Below are positions 8,181 through 15,637 of a stretch of DNA of 27,098 bases, one piece after another. Position 1 is the first letter of the stretch. Each line of letters opens with the position of its first letter. The stretch is from assembly GCA_905372495.1 (NCBI GenBank), contig CAJPPG010000008.1, forward strand, positions 1 through 27,098, in the 5' to 3' direction. The position numbers and the translations under genes are program-made. The notes under the pieces are model-generated. The model was not told where the DNA came from and did no database searches. It saw only the letters and a program-made list of their open reading frames with translations. Origin of the DNA: Candidatus Saccharimonadota bacterium (GTDB taxonomy: Bacteria > Patescibacteriota > Saccharimonadia > Saccharimonadales > Saccharimonadaceae).

Positions 8181-8618
8181 AAATTTGACTTATTGTGTTT
8201 TACAATGCTATGGGCATTGCCTGTGCTATTGGGGTTACTCTCAATGAGGGTCACTGGTGTAGAGAAAGGAAGGCTACAAACCGACTATCGTTTCGGCGGT
8301 ATCGGCGCTTTAGTTATCCTTATAGGAGCTTTTATCCTAATCCTCATGCTCGTCATTATGGGCGATATGAGGGACTGGGACAGATTCCACCAGATGACGA
8401 TAATGTCTCATGGCGGAATTAAAATTCTTAAGTGGGTAGGAAAAGTTTTCCTACTCACCGGCTTGCTATTTATACTCTTTACGTTATTTTATGTAACGAG
8501 CTGCGTTATAACAGACGAACTCCTAAATCACTTATATCAAAAAAAGGTATTAGGATTTAGGAGAACGAGGAGTAGGATCATCTTTGGGATCCGAAGACGT
8601 AGGAACAATAGAAAGTAA
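8178..8618 (+). CDS. Three-helix membrane protein with basic tail, function unknown
   Basis: A 146-residue protein I do not recognise. Hydrophobic segments at about 4-22, 41-62 and 85-106, then a strongly basic C-terminus (from about 122, ending RRRRNNRK). The ATG at 8178 is preferred over an upstream in-frame TTG (8133) because AAGGAGGG lies four bases before it. It has its own strong promoter and tandem terminators, so it is a single-gene unit. The basic tail would sit in the cytoplasm if three helices are right, and could bind RNA, phospholipid head groups or a partner. Its isolation, its unusual promoter and its regulated-looking leader suggest an acquired or specially controlled gene. 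Confidence 0.75.
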   Translation: MKFDLLCFTMLWALPVLLGLLSMRVTGVEKGRLQTDYRFGGIGALVILIGAFILILMLVIMGDMRDWDRFHQMTIMSHGGIKILKWVGKVFLLTGLLFILFTLFYVTSCVITDELLNHLYQKKVLGFRRTRSRIIFGIRRRRNNRK

Positions 8619-8624
8619 AAATAA

Positions 8625-8693
8625 GAGGGGTAAAATTTCATACCAACAAAGTGTCAATCAGTCTTGGTTTGACTTTTTATCCCTCCTATTTTT
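8625..8693 (+). terminator. Long stem-loop with T-tract after the membrane protein gene
   Basis: GAGGGGTAAAA (8625-8635) pairs with TTTTATCCCTC (8675-8685), 11 pairs with one G-U, followed by CTATTTTT. The 39-base interior can form a smaller stem ACCAA/TTGGT (8642-8646 with 8664-8668). It can act as a terminator but is more elaborate than one needs. Confidence 0.6.
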
Positions 8694-8694
8694 A

Positions 8695-8725
8695 AGCCCC
8701 ACACTCGTGGGGCTATTTCCTTTCT
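8695..8725 (+). terminator. Second rho-independent terminator
   Basis: AGCCCCAC (8695-8702), loop ACTC, GTGGGGCT (8707-8714), a perfect 8-bp GC-rich stem followed by a pyrimidine-rich ATTTCCTTTCT. It sits in tandem with the previous stem-loop and separates this unit from the oppositely oriented sbcB. Confidence 0.8.
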
Positions 8726-8727
8726 GA

Positions 8728-8767
8728 AATATCTCGCTATTAGCTACAATATCTCGCTATTCGCTAC
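8728..8767. repeat. 20-bp tandem duplication at the 3' end of sbcB
   Basis: Two adjacent 20-base copies, 8728-8747 and 8748-8767, differ at one base (A8742 against C8762). The right copy contains the last codons and stop of sbcB; the left copy is downstream of it. Confidence 0.85.
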
Positions 8768-10343
8768 ACATTTTATACCATTCAGCTAGTTTATCTAAAA
8801 TCTTTAAATCTATTTTCCTGCCATCAAAAGTTGTTTCTCCAGCCTCGCTTCGTTGCCTTAATGTTGTGAGAGAGGCAAAGAATCTACCGCTCTGTTTTTT
8901 AATTCTTGTCTTTCGATCTGACTCCCATTTTAGAAATTCATCTTCCGTTAAGTTCTGCGGAAAATTGCGACCCTTAAAATGTAAAAACAAATCAGGCAGC
9001 CTATCGTCGGTAAAATTAGGTATAAAACTATCGAGTGAATCAGCATCCGCACTTTGAATTTTTTGGCAAATTTTGCGGTCCGCCTCGGGCAAAAAGCCAT
9101 CATATAGACTTGCTTCCGCCTCTTCGCTCTTTGGGTATTCCGACCTTTTCTCGTAAGCTTCGCGCATTCTTTCAATAAAATCAGGGTGCTTTAAAAGAAT
9201 CTGTAAATTCTTTTCTAATATTTCCGGCGATAATTGAATTTTTTCCCAACCAGAAGTCCCCGCACTGTGTGGTGCAAACTCATCTGTCGAATCTTCCTCT
9301 GACACTGCCTCCAGCACAGAAATTGGTGCTACTGCCGGACACTTATTCGGACAAAATTCTTTCACCGCCTCACCAAAATCGTACCAGGTCATATATTCCT
9401 TACCTAGTCGGCTCACTTTCCTTTCTGGCTTAAAATTCTTTTCCTCTTCAAGTAGCTCCTCGAGGTTATATCGTAGATTGAATACAATCAAGTTTTCATT
9501 TTTGCTTGGCGCGATTGGGAAAGCTATTGTTGTATTCAAAAAATCAGATTTATAACGTCCCGAAGTATAAACAAAAGGTTGAGGATTGTTCAGATTAACC
9601 AGTTTCAATACCTCTTTTTTATTACGCATCTTTAGTAAGTAGTCAAAAATCTGCGGCTGCTTTTTTCGTAATAATTTGGCAAGCGCAATTAATGCTTCAA
9701 CATCAGATAGGGCATCATGCGCCTTAAAATGATCAATTTTATTTAGTTTTGTCAGTAATTCCAGTTTATTTGTCGGTTTTATTTTGCCGGACTCCACATC
9801 AACTAAGACTGGCCAACTTATGCCTTCCGGTCTCAGTGCTCGCACCATGCGTACGACATCTAATAAGTCCCAGCGACTTCGACCGTCTTTCCACTGCCAT
9901 TCGTATGGATCATAAAAATTTCGCCACCATAAATAACGCATATGTTCATCATCAAAACGCACAGAATTATAACCACAGGCAGTGGTTTCTGGTGTAAATA
10001 TCTCATTCATCGCAAAACGACAGAATTCCGCTTCCGTCATTCCATTTTTCAAAGTCCCTTGGGGTAAAATGTGAGTCACCATAATCGCTTCTGGGCTTGG
10101 CAATGTATCGGTGTTGAGCTTAATTAAGATATTCACCGGCTCACCAATCGGCTCTAAATCAAGATTTGTCCGTTGTCCCGCAAACTGCATAATGCGATCC
10201 TCTCGCGGATTAATTCCAGAAGTCTCAAGGTCATAGAAAAAGAAACTAGGCTCTGTCTGCCACTTTGAAAAATCAGATCCGTTGTATTCTCTAGCTCCAG
10301 CCTTGTAATAAGCTGCTTGATCTGGATCAAATCGTGAATTCAT
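8757..10343 (-). CDS. sbcB: Exodeoxyribonuclease I
   Basis: A 3'-5' single-strand exonuclease used in recombination and mismatch repair. The N-terminal DEDDh fold is clear: FFFYDLETSG (D38, E40), GYNSVRFDDE (D131) and AHDALSDVEAL (H209, D214), in the same order and sequence context as E. coli ExoI. The SH3-like and helical ExoI C-terminal domains follow, ending with a helical segment. At 528 residues it is about 50 longer than E. coli (475), mostly from an N-terminal lead of about 30 and an acidic insertion near 355-370. The ATG at 10343 has no Shine-Dalgarno sequence but a TATAAT six bases upstream. It diverges from uvrA. Confidence 0.92.
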   Translation of the reverse strand: MNSRFDPDQAAYYKAGAREYNGSDFSKWQTEPSFFFYDLETSGINPREDRIMQFAGQRTNLDLEPIGEPVNILIKLNTDTLPSPEAIMVTHILPQGTLKNGMTEAEFCRFAMNEIFTPETTACGYNSVRFDDEHMRYLWWRNFYDPYEWQWKDGRSRWDLLDVVRMVRALRPEGISWPVLVDVESGKIKPTNKLELLTKLNKIDHFKAHDALSDVEALIALAKLLRKKQPQIFDYLLKMRNKKEVLKLVNLNNPQPFVYTSGRYKSDFLNTTIAFPIAPSKNENLIVFNLRYNLEELLEEEKNFKPERKVSRLGKEYMTWYDFGEAVKEFCPNKCPAVAPISVLEAVSEEDSTDEFAPHSAGTSGWEKIQLSPEILEKNLQILLKHPDFIERMREAYEKRSEYPKSEEAEASLYDGFLPEADRKICQKIQSADADSLDSFIPNFTDDRLPDLFLHFKGRNFPQNLTEDEFLKWESDRKTRIKKQSGRFFASLTTLRQRSEAGETTFDGRKIDLKILDKLAEWYKMCSE

Positions 10344-10349
10344 AAATCC

Positions 10350-10355
10350 ATTATA
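10350..10355 (-). promoter_or_regulatory. -10 box of sbcB, leaderless geometry
   Basis: TATAAT on the minus strand ends six bases before the ATG at 10343, which places the expected transcription start on or next to the A of ATG. No Shine-Dalgarno sequence and no clear -35 box. Confidence 0.7.
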
Positions 10356-10422
10356 ACAATAAAATCTTTAGTTAGAACCTCTGCACCATTTTTGAGTTCT
10401 AGCTTTTTCATGAAAAATATGA

Positions 10423-10428
10423 TAAAAT
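10423..10428 (+). promoter_or_regulatory. -10 box of uvrA
   Basis: TAAAAT, preceded by TATGA, lies 25 bases before the ATG at 10454, giving a leader of roughly 19 bases that includes the ribosome binding site. Confidence 0.55.
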
Positions 10429-10453
10429 ATGTAGACTTTTGCAAAGGGGAATT

Positions 10454-13393
10454 ATGAACGAAGAGAGTAATGGACTATTATCTAAAGGGGGAATCGAATT
10501 ACAGGGCGGCTTGACCGAGAACTGTATTAAGGTACGTGGCGCCAGGCAACACAATTTAAAAAATATTAACCTCGATATTCCACGCGATAAGCTAGTTGTG
10601 ATCACCGGCCTTTCTGGCTCCGGTAAATCTAGTCTTGCCTTTGATACTATCTATGCCGAGGGTCAGCGTCGATATGTTGAGTCTCTCTCTTCCTATGCTC
10701 GTATGTTCCTCGGTGTGATGGATAAGCCAGATTTTGATACTATCACCGGCCTCTCTCCCGCCATCTCTATCGATCAAAAATCCACTTCAAGAAATCCTCG
10801 TTCCACTGTGGCTACCGTCACTGAAGTCTATGATTATCTCCGTCTCCTTTTTGCGCGTGTTGGCGTTCCCCATTGTCCAATCTGCCATCGCGAGGTCTCT
10901 CGTCGTTCAGTTGAAGATATCGTTAATGAAGTTATGAAATTGCCTCTCGGTTCAAAATTAATGCTTCTTGCTCCCCTTGTTCAGCAGAAAAAGGGTGAGT
11001 TTCAGCATATCTCAGAGCAATATCTCCAGAAGGGTTTCTCACGCGTTCGCGTTGATGGTATTGTTTATGCTCTTGATGAGTTTCCTGAACTTGAAAAACA
11101 AGAGCGTCATAACATTGAGCTAGTAGTAGATCGCTTTATTTTAAACGCTGAACTTTATTCTCGTATTTCAAGCTCCATCGAACAAGCACTCGAACTTGGC
11201 CAAGGGATTATACAGATACTTAAAATCAACGACAATAGTTCCACTATCGAAGGTAAAGCTTTGAGTACTCAAAATACTGAAGTTCTTACATACTCGCAGC
11301 GCTATGCCTGTCCAGTTCACCCAGATGAGCTGATCCCTGAACTTGAGCCAAGGCTCTTCTCCTTTAATGCTCCTCAAGGTGCCTGTCCGACCTGTACTGG
11401 CCTAGGTACCCGTATGGAAATTGACCCTAATCTAGTCTTCAATAATAATCTCACTATTGCCGAAGGTGGCATTCGTCCGTTCAATCGCGTTCAAAGTGAC
11501 TCTTGGTGGCTTAAGCGCCTCACCGCTGTCGCAAACCGTCATGGTTTTTCTGTCCACACCCCAATCGGTGAACTTACTGACGCCGAAAGGCATCTTATCC
11601 TCTATGGTACCGGCGACGAAAAATATCAAATCAAGATTTCTGGTTCTGGTAAATGGCAAGAAGGTGCAACCTATGAATCGGTCTATGAGGGTGTGATCCC
11701 AACCCTTGAGCGACGCCATCGTGAAACTGACTCCGATTTTATGCGCAAAGATATCGAACGTTTTATGCGTGTACGTGAATGTCAGACCTGTCATGGCGCT
11801 AGGCTGAAACCGGTAGTGCTCGCTATTACTATTCACGGCCTCAATATTGTTGATATGTGTAATCTAGATGTCGACTCCACAATCGAGGTTCTTTCTCAAG
11901 ATCTGGGTTTTTCTGAGTCCGAATCAGTCATTGCGAAGCCTATTCTTAAAGTCATTAAAGAACGGGTTAAATTTATGCAGGACGTAGGTCTTGGCTATCT
12001 TGAGCTCGGCCGTTCTGCCAATACACTTTCTGGTGGTGAAGCGCAACGTATTCGTCTGGCCACCCAAATTGGTTCCGGCTTGCAGGGTGTTTTATATGTG
12101 CTTGATGAACCATCCATCGGCCTTCACCAGCGCGATAATGATAAATTAATCGCCACCTTAAAGCATCTTCGTGACCTCAAAAATACTGTTCTTGTGGTTG
12201 AGCATGACGAAGATACCATGTTAAATTCAGACTATTTGATTGATATTGGTCCCGGTGCTGGTTCTCGTGGTGGTAATGTTGTCGCCGCTGGTACCCCGGC
12301 TGAGATTATGCAAAACGATAAGTCTCTCACTGGCCTTTATCTAAGCGGTAAAAATAAAATCAGTATTCCTAAAAAGCGCCGTCAACCTAAGCCCGGCAAG
12401 GAATTGGTGGTCGTTGGTGCTAGAGAGAATAATCTCAAAAATATCGATGTCCATTTTCCGCTCGGCGTTATGACTGTCGTTTCTGGTGTTTCTGGCTCTG
12501 GTAAATCTACCCTGGTTAATGAAATTCTTGCCAATGAACTACTTGCCAGGTTACACCGTGCTCAAACCGTACCAGGTGAGCATACTCGGATTGATGGTAT
12601 TGAAAATCTCGATAAATGTATTGTGATTGATCAGAGTCCAATTGGTCGTACCCCTCGTTCCAATCCTGCCACTTATACTGGTGTCTTTACGGCCATTCGT
12701 GAGCTCTTTGCTGCCCAGCCAGAGGCTGAAGTCCGAGGTTATAAAGCTGGTCGCTTTAGTTTTAATGTTAAGGGTGGTCGTTGTGAAACCTGCCAAGGTG
12801 ATGGTGTTAATAAAATTGAAATGCATTTCTTGCCAGACGTTTACGTTACTTGTCCAACCTGTCATGGTAAGCGCTATAACCGTGAAGCTCTTGAGGTAAA
12901 ATATAAGGGTAAGGATATTTCTGATGTCTTAAATATGACCATCGACGAAGCTGTTGATTTCTTTGAAAATATTCCAGCTATTGTTAATAAGCTAAAAACT
13001 ATTCAAGAAGTCGGTCTTGGTTATATTCGTCTTGGCCAATCTGCAACCACTTTCTCTGGTGGTGAAGCGCAGCGTATTAAAATTGCCACCGAGCTCTCTC
13101 GTCGTAGTACTGGTAAAACGCTCTATATTCTAGATGAGCCAACTACTGGTCTTCATACTGACGACGTCAAGCGACTCTTGCAGATTCTTAATCGCTTAGT
13201 AGATGGTGGCAATACCATGGTGATTATTGAGCATAATTTGCACGTTATTAAATCGGCTGACTGGGTGATTGATATGGGGCCGGAAGGTGGACAACATGGT
13301 GGTCTAGTCATTGCCGAAGGTACTCCCGAGCAGCTTTCAAAGCGTGATGACACTCCAACCGGAAAATTCTTGCGCGAGGCTCTTAAAAACTAA
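10454..13393 (+). CDS. uvrA: Excinuclease ABC subunit A
   Basis: The damage-recognition ATPase of nucleotide excision repair. Two ABC modules: Walker A GLSGSGKSS (about 52-60) and GVSGSGKST (about 678-686), and signature motifs LSGGEAQRIRLA (about 525) and FSGGEAQRIKIA (about 867). Zinc-binding cysteine pairs are seen in CPICH (about 141), ACPTCTGLG (about 310) and CETC/CPTC (about 776 and 799). With 979 residues it is complete. I start it at ATG 10454 because AAAGGGGA (10443-10450) sits just before it; an in-frame TTG at 10439 overlaps the leader and has no binding site. The partners uvrB and uvrC are not in the window. Confidence 0.97.
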   Translation: MNEESNGLLSKGGIELQGGLTENCIKVRGARQHNLKNINLDIPRDKLVVITGLSGSGKSSLAFDTIYAEGQRRYVESLSSYARMFLGVMDKPDFDTITGLSPAISIDQKSTSRNPRSTVATVTEVYDYLRLLFARVGVPHCPICHREVSRRSVEDIVNEVMKLPLGSKLMLLAPLVQQKKGEFQHISEQYLQKGFSRVRVDGIVYALDEFPELEKQERHNIELVVDRFILNAELYSRISSSIEQALELGQGIIQILKINDNSSTIEGKALSTQNTEVLTYSQRYACPVHPDELIPELEPRLFSFNAPQGACPTCTGLGTRMEIDPNLVFNNNLTIAEGGIRPFNRVQSDSWWLKRLTAVANRHGFSVHTPIGELTDAERHLILYGTGDEKYQIKISGSGKWQEGATYESVYEGVIPTLERRHRETDSDFMRKDIERFMRVRECQTCHGARLKPVVLAITIHGLNIVDMCNLDVDSTIEVLSQDLGFSESESVIAKPILKVIKERVKFMQDVGLGYLELGRSANTLSGGEAQRIRLATQIGSGLQGVLYVLDEPSIGLHQRDNDKLIATLKHLRDLKNTVLVVEHDEDTMLNSDYLIDIGPGAGSRGGNVVAAGTPAEIMQNDKSLTGLYLSGKNKISIPKKRRQPKPGKELVVVGARENNLKNIDVHFPLGVMTVVSGVSGSGKSTLVNEILANELLARLHRAQTVPGEHTRIDGIENLDKCIVIDQSPIGRTPRSNPATYTGVFTAIRELFAAQPEAEVRGYKAGRFSFNVKGGRCETCQGDGVNKIEMHFLPDVYVTCPTCHGKRYNREALEVKYKGKDISDVLNMTIDEAVDFFENIPAIVNKLKTIQEVGLGYIRLGQSATTFSGGEAQRIKIATELSRRSTGKTLYILDEPTTGLHTDDVKRLLQILNRLVDGGNTMVIIEHNLHVIKSADWVIDMGPEGGQHGGLVIAEGTPEQLSKRDDTPTGKFLREALKN

Positions 13394-13402
13394 AATAAAT
13401 CT

Positions 13403-13427
13403 CGTCAGCGTAAATAAAAGACTGACG
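13403..13427. terminator. Hairpin between uvrA and the aldolase gene
   Basis: CGTCAG (13403-13408) and CTGACG (13422-13427) enclose a 13-base loop. On the minus strand it is followed by an AT-rich tail, so it may end the aldolase transcript. It lacks a clean T-run. Confidence 0.45.
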
Positions 13428-13450
13428 ATAATATAAATAAAAGACCGACG
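13411..13450. repeat. Direct repeat, 17 bp
   Basis: The 17-base string starting TAAATAAAAGA occurs at 13411-13427 and 13434-13450 with one mismatch (T13423 against C13446). The copies lie within the terminator region. Confidence 0.75.
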
Positions 13451-13475
13451 TTAAGATTATCGCGGTTTTTTATTT
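13444..13475 (+). terminator. Rho-independent terminator of uvrA
   Basis: ACCG-A-CG (13444-13450, one bulged A) pairs with CGCGGT (13461-13466) around a 10-base loop, followed by TTTTTATTT. It overlaps the end of the convergent aldolase reading frame. Confidence 0.65.
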
Positions 13476-13984
13476 AATGCTAGACAATTTAATTCGAGTT
13501 GTTCGATCAACCTTGCTTGCGCTTCTTCAACCTTTTTTGCCTCACCCTGCCAGATTTTTAATGCCGGATCCTGAATTGCACGACCAAACGAGAAGGATAA
13601 CCTGTACCTGTCTTGGTTCTCTCTAATAATGGCTTGAAGGTTCTGAGTTGCCTGTTCTTCGTTCTGTCCGCCTGACAAAAAGACTACTCCGCCAATATTT
13701 TTTGGCACAGTTTCAGAAATTAATTGCATCGTCATTCGCCCTGTTTCTTCAGGGTTATTTTTCTGGGCGTAAATCATATTGATTTTTAGGATACAACACT
13801 CAGGATCAACTCCCATTTCTTGTAATTCCTCGAATAATGCGACTAAGACCTGTTTTGTGTGTTTATAAAAATCTGCAATGCTCTGTCCTCCATGCAGCAT
13901 TTCCGGTTCTATAATCGGCACTAGTTTTTTCTCAAGCGCCTTTTTCGCATAGACTGCCAAGTCTTTTGTATTTTGTCTTATCAC
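13457..13984 (-). CDS. Class I fructose-bisphosphate aldolase, C-terminal part (frameshifted)
   Basis: The second half of the aldolase barrel, in the +1 frame relative to the upstream part. It contains LVPIIEPEML (equivalent of E187 in muscle aldolase), ILKINM with K67 (the Schiff-base lysine, K229 of muscle aldolase), FLSGGQNEEQA, and FSFGRAIQ (R135, equivalent of R303). It has no credible start of its own: the GTG at 13984 is inside the barrel. It is therefore the continuation of the gene ending at 13932, cut off by one extra G in a run of six (13984-13989). If that G is removed, one 606-residue protein results. Whether this is a real mutation, slippage or an assembly error cannot be told here. 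Confidence 0.85.
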   Translation of the reverse strand: MIRQNTKDLAVYAKKALEKKLVPIIEPEMLHGGQSIADFYKHTKQVLVALFEELQEMGVDPECCILKINMIYAQKNNPEETGRMTMQLISETVPKNIGGVVFLSGGQNEEQATQNLQAIIRENQDRYRLSFSFGRAIQDPALKIWQGEAKKVEEAQARLIEQLELNCLALNKKPR

Positions 13985-15278
13985 CCCCCTCAGGGATATT
14001 TAAATCTTTTTCCACTTCAAAGACTGCACGCCATTTAGTAAAGCGAAGTCCTAAACTATAATACCTGCTTAATCTGTAATCTAGGTCTTCAAGCCCGCAC
14101 GTGCGACAGTTGATCTGATTTGGTATTTTCTCAAGCCCAAGATCCACTTTTACGCCAGGTAAAATTCCTTTTGCTGCTAGAAATTCAGGAATACTCTGTC
14201 CATTGGCTAATTTCTGCATCACGGTTTCTTGGGCTAAAATCACACCGTTCAAAAACTCATTTATGTGTGGTGTTGTCACTAACAGTTTACGGTATTCTTC
14301 TTGTGTCTTCTGCGTTTCTGGTAGATTATATTTTTTAAGCTTACGGCGAATGGTTCTCTTTGACTCATCAATTGCTAAAATCCCCTTAAAATCAGCAGTT
14401 AATGCTTTAGCTATAAGCCTTAGATTGTCTTCTTGTTTAAGTGAGGTCCTTAATCTGCTATATAATTTATCGATATTTAAAGTACGATTCATCTTGGCAT
14501 TTTCGATATTTATTTTCGCAAACCTCAATGCTCGATTAACATTCCAGCCTGACGAAAGTGCTGCAAAAATTGTGCCAGCAGCAATTGAATAAATCGTCAA
14601 ATGAGTCTGAAAAATCTTCGCATTTCGTTTTAAGAAGATCTTTTCTTCGCCATTCGTAATCATTGTCGGTGTAATCTGAAAGACTTTTTTATCGTCTAGG
14701 TTGAGCTCTTTTTGTAAGTTTGACTCTAAATTTTTACCGGCAATAAGAATCATCTCAGCTCTTGTATATAATTTTCTGGCAACTTCTTTAGCTGTAAAAT
14801 CATCTGCTTGATACAAAAAACCACAGGTAGTCTGATTCGTGTGAATAGCTAATTTAACTTCTTTATGTAACTCTAAGTACTGTTCCAGCTTTTCTAGGGC
14901 TTCAACTCCGAGTCTTGCTGAACGGTCAATAAAGATCCAATCTGGCTTCGTTTCCGGTGTTAAAAAAACAGTTCTTCCACATGAATTTGTTGTCAAGTAT
15001 TTTACAGTGTTACCAGTTTTTAGAACATAACGGCAGTCGTATTTATGGTTTTCCAAATTCTGTTCGCTGGATAGTAGGCTATTTAGCTTAAAATTCTTTA
15101 ATACCTCGTCAATAATGCAGGCACCGCTCAATACGCTTTCTTTATTCTTATAGTATAGTGTTTCTTCGTCGAATTCTGTGTCGAGAAAAATACGTCCATG
15201 ATTGCCAGTCTCAAACAGATCACTTGGAAAATCAAGGTAAGTGTCTTTAATTATATTGCCCACGATCAATATATTCAT
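13932..15278 (-). CDS. PfkB/ribokinase-like domain fused to class I fructose-bisphosphate aldolase, N-terminal part (frameshifted)
   Basis: Residues about 290 onward are the first half of class I aldolase: KGILAIDESKRTI (D304), GVKVDLGLE (K377) and LRFTKWRAV (K415), numbered from ATG 15278. The aldolase cleaves fructose 1,6-bisphosphate to dihydroxyacetone phosphate and glyceraldehyde 3-phosphate. Residues 1-285 resemble the PfkB/ribokinase fold: an opening MNILIVGNIIKD strand and, near 229-265, IYSIAAGTIFAALSSGWNVN, aligned with the family's GAGDTF-containing helix. The catalytic Asp of GAGD is absent (AAGT), so this domain may be inactive. The frame breaks at GGGGGG (13984-13989) and ends at a TGA 50 bases later. 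I choose ATG 15278, not 15284, because a TAGAAT box (15290-15285) ends six bases before it. Confidence 0.75.
   Translation of the reverse strand: MNILIVGNIIKDTYLDFPSDLFETGNHGRIFLDTEFDEETLYYKNKESVLSGACIIDEVLKNFKLNSLLSSEQNLENHKYDCRYVLKTGNTVKYLTTNSCGRTVFLTPETKPDWIFIDRSARLGVEALEKLEQYLELHKEVKLAIHTNQTTCGFLYQADDFTAKEVARKLYTRAEMILIAGKNLESNLQKELNLDDKKVFQITPTMITNGEEKIFLKRNAKIFQTHLTIYSIAAGTIFAALSSGWNVNRALRFAKINIENAKMNRTLNIDKLYSRLRTSLKQEDNLRLIAKALTADFKGILAIDESKRTIRRKLKKYNLPETQKTQEEYRKLLVTTPHINEFLNGVILAQETVMQKLANGQSIPEFLAAKGILPGVKVDLGLEKIPNQINCRTCGLEDLDYRLSRYYSLGLRFTKWRAVFEVEKDLNIPEGGDKTKYKRLGSLCEKGA
13984..13989 (-). other. G6 frameshift site in the aldolase gene
   Basis: Six G on the coding strand. With six, the frame runs to TGA at 13932; with five, it continues through all remaining aldolase motifs to TAA at 13457. 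The aldolase similarity switches frame at or very near this run. Confidence 0.8.
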
Positions 15279-15284
15279 AAGCAT

Positions 15285-15290
15285 ATTCTA
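15285..15290 (-). promoter_or_regulatory. -10 box of the kinase/aldolase gene, leaderless geometry
   Basis: TAGAAT on the minus strand, six bases before ATG 15278. The upstream in-frame ATG at 15284 would lie in the promoter itself and ahead of the transcript. Confidence 0.55.
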
Positions 15291-15324
15291 TCATAGAATA
15301 TATAGCGTAAGAAGTCTCGCGAGT

Positions 15325-15348
15325 TAAAAAAAAGACCCCGAAGGGTCT
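15325..15348 (-). terminator. Rho-independent terminator after rpmA
   Basis: Minus strand: AGACCC (15348-15343), loop TTCG, GGGTCT (15338-15333), then eight T. The stem has a stable UUCG tetraloop. It ends the methyltransferase-rpmA transcript just before the aldolase promoter. Confidence 0.93.
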
Positions 15349-15356
15349 AATCTTTT

Positions 15357-15629
15357 TTAGCGAACTTCAACGCGAACACGTGGTAGTGAGCGGCCAGAGA
15401 AGTGAGTTTTCTTTGTTTTTACAAAGGTTACAACACCATCTTTAGCAGCGTGAATTGTGAAGTTGCGAGATACATAAGTACCTGGACCTGCAATTTTAGT
15501 GCTACCGGTTTGGCGGACTAATACTTCGCCATTGCGAACTTTCTGACCACCGAAGCGCTTTACACCAAGACGCTGACCAGCGTTATTATGAACGTTCTTC
15601 GCGGTACCACCAGCTTTAACATGTGACAT
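15357..15629 (-). CDS. rpmA: Ribosomal protein bL27
   Basis: A protein of the large ribosomal subunit whose N-terminal tail reaches the peptidyl-transferase centre. The conserved start SHVKAGGTAKN, followed by RLGVKRFGGQKV and VRQTGSTKIAGPGTYV, identifies it. There is no cleavable N-terminal extension of the Firmicutes type. At 90 residues it has a slightly longer basic C-terminus than E. coli (85). The usual neighbour rplU (L21) is not here. It starts eight bases after the stop of the methyltransferase gene with only a weak binding site, so it is probably translated by coupling from that gene. Confidence 0.96.
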   Translation of the reverse strand: MSHVKAGGTAKNVHNNAGQRLGVKRFGGQKVRNGEVLVRQTGSTKIAGPGTYVSRNFTIHAAKDGVVTFVKTKKTHFSGRSLPRVRVEVR

Positions 15630-15637
15630 ATTTTAGC

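Noticed and set aside
7115..8767. Insertion sequence or prophage
   Set aside because: No transposase, integrase, terminal inverted repeats or phage genes are visible.
10439..10453. TTG start of uvrA
   Set aside because: AAAGGGGA is correctly spaced for ATG 10454; the TTG has no binding site and lies near the expected transcript start.
13403..13450. CRISPR-like or mobile-element repeat downstream of uvrA
   Set aside because: Only two 17-bp copies with six bases between them; they are explained by terminator duplication.
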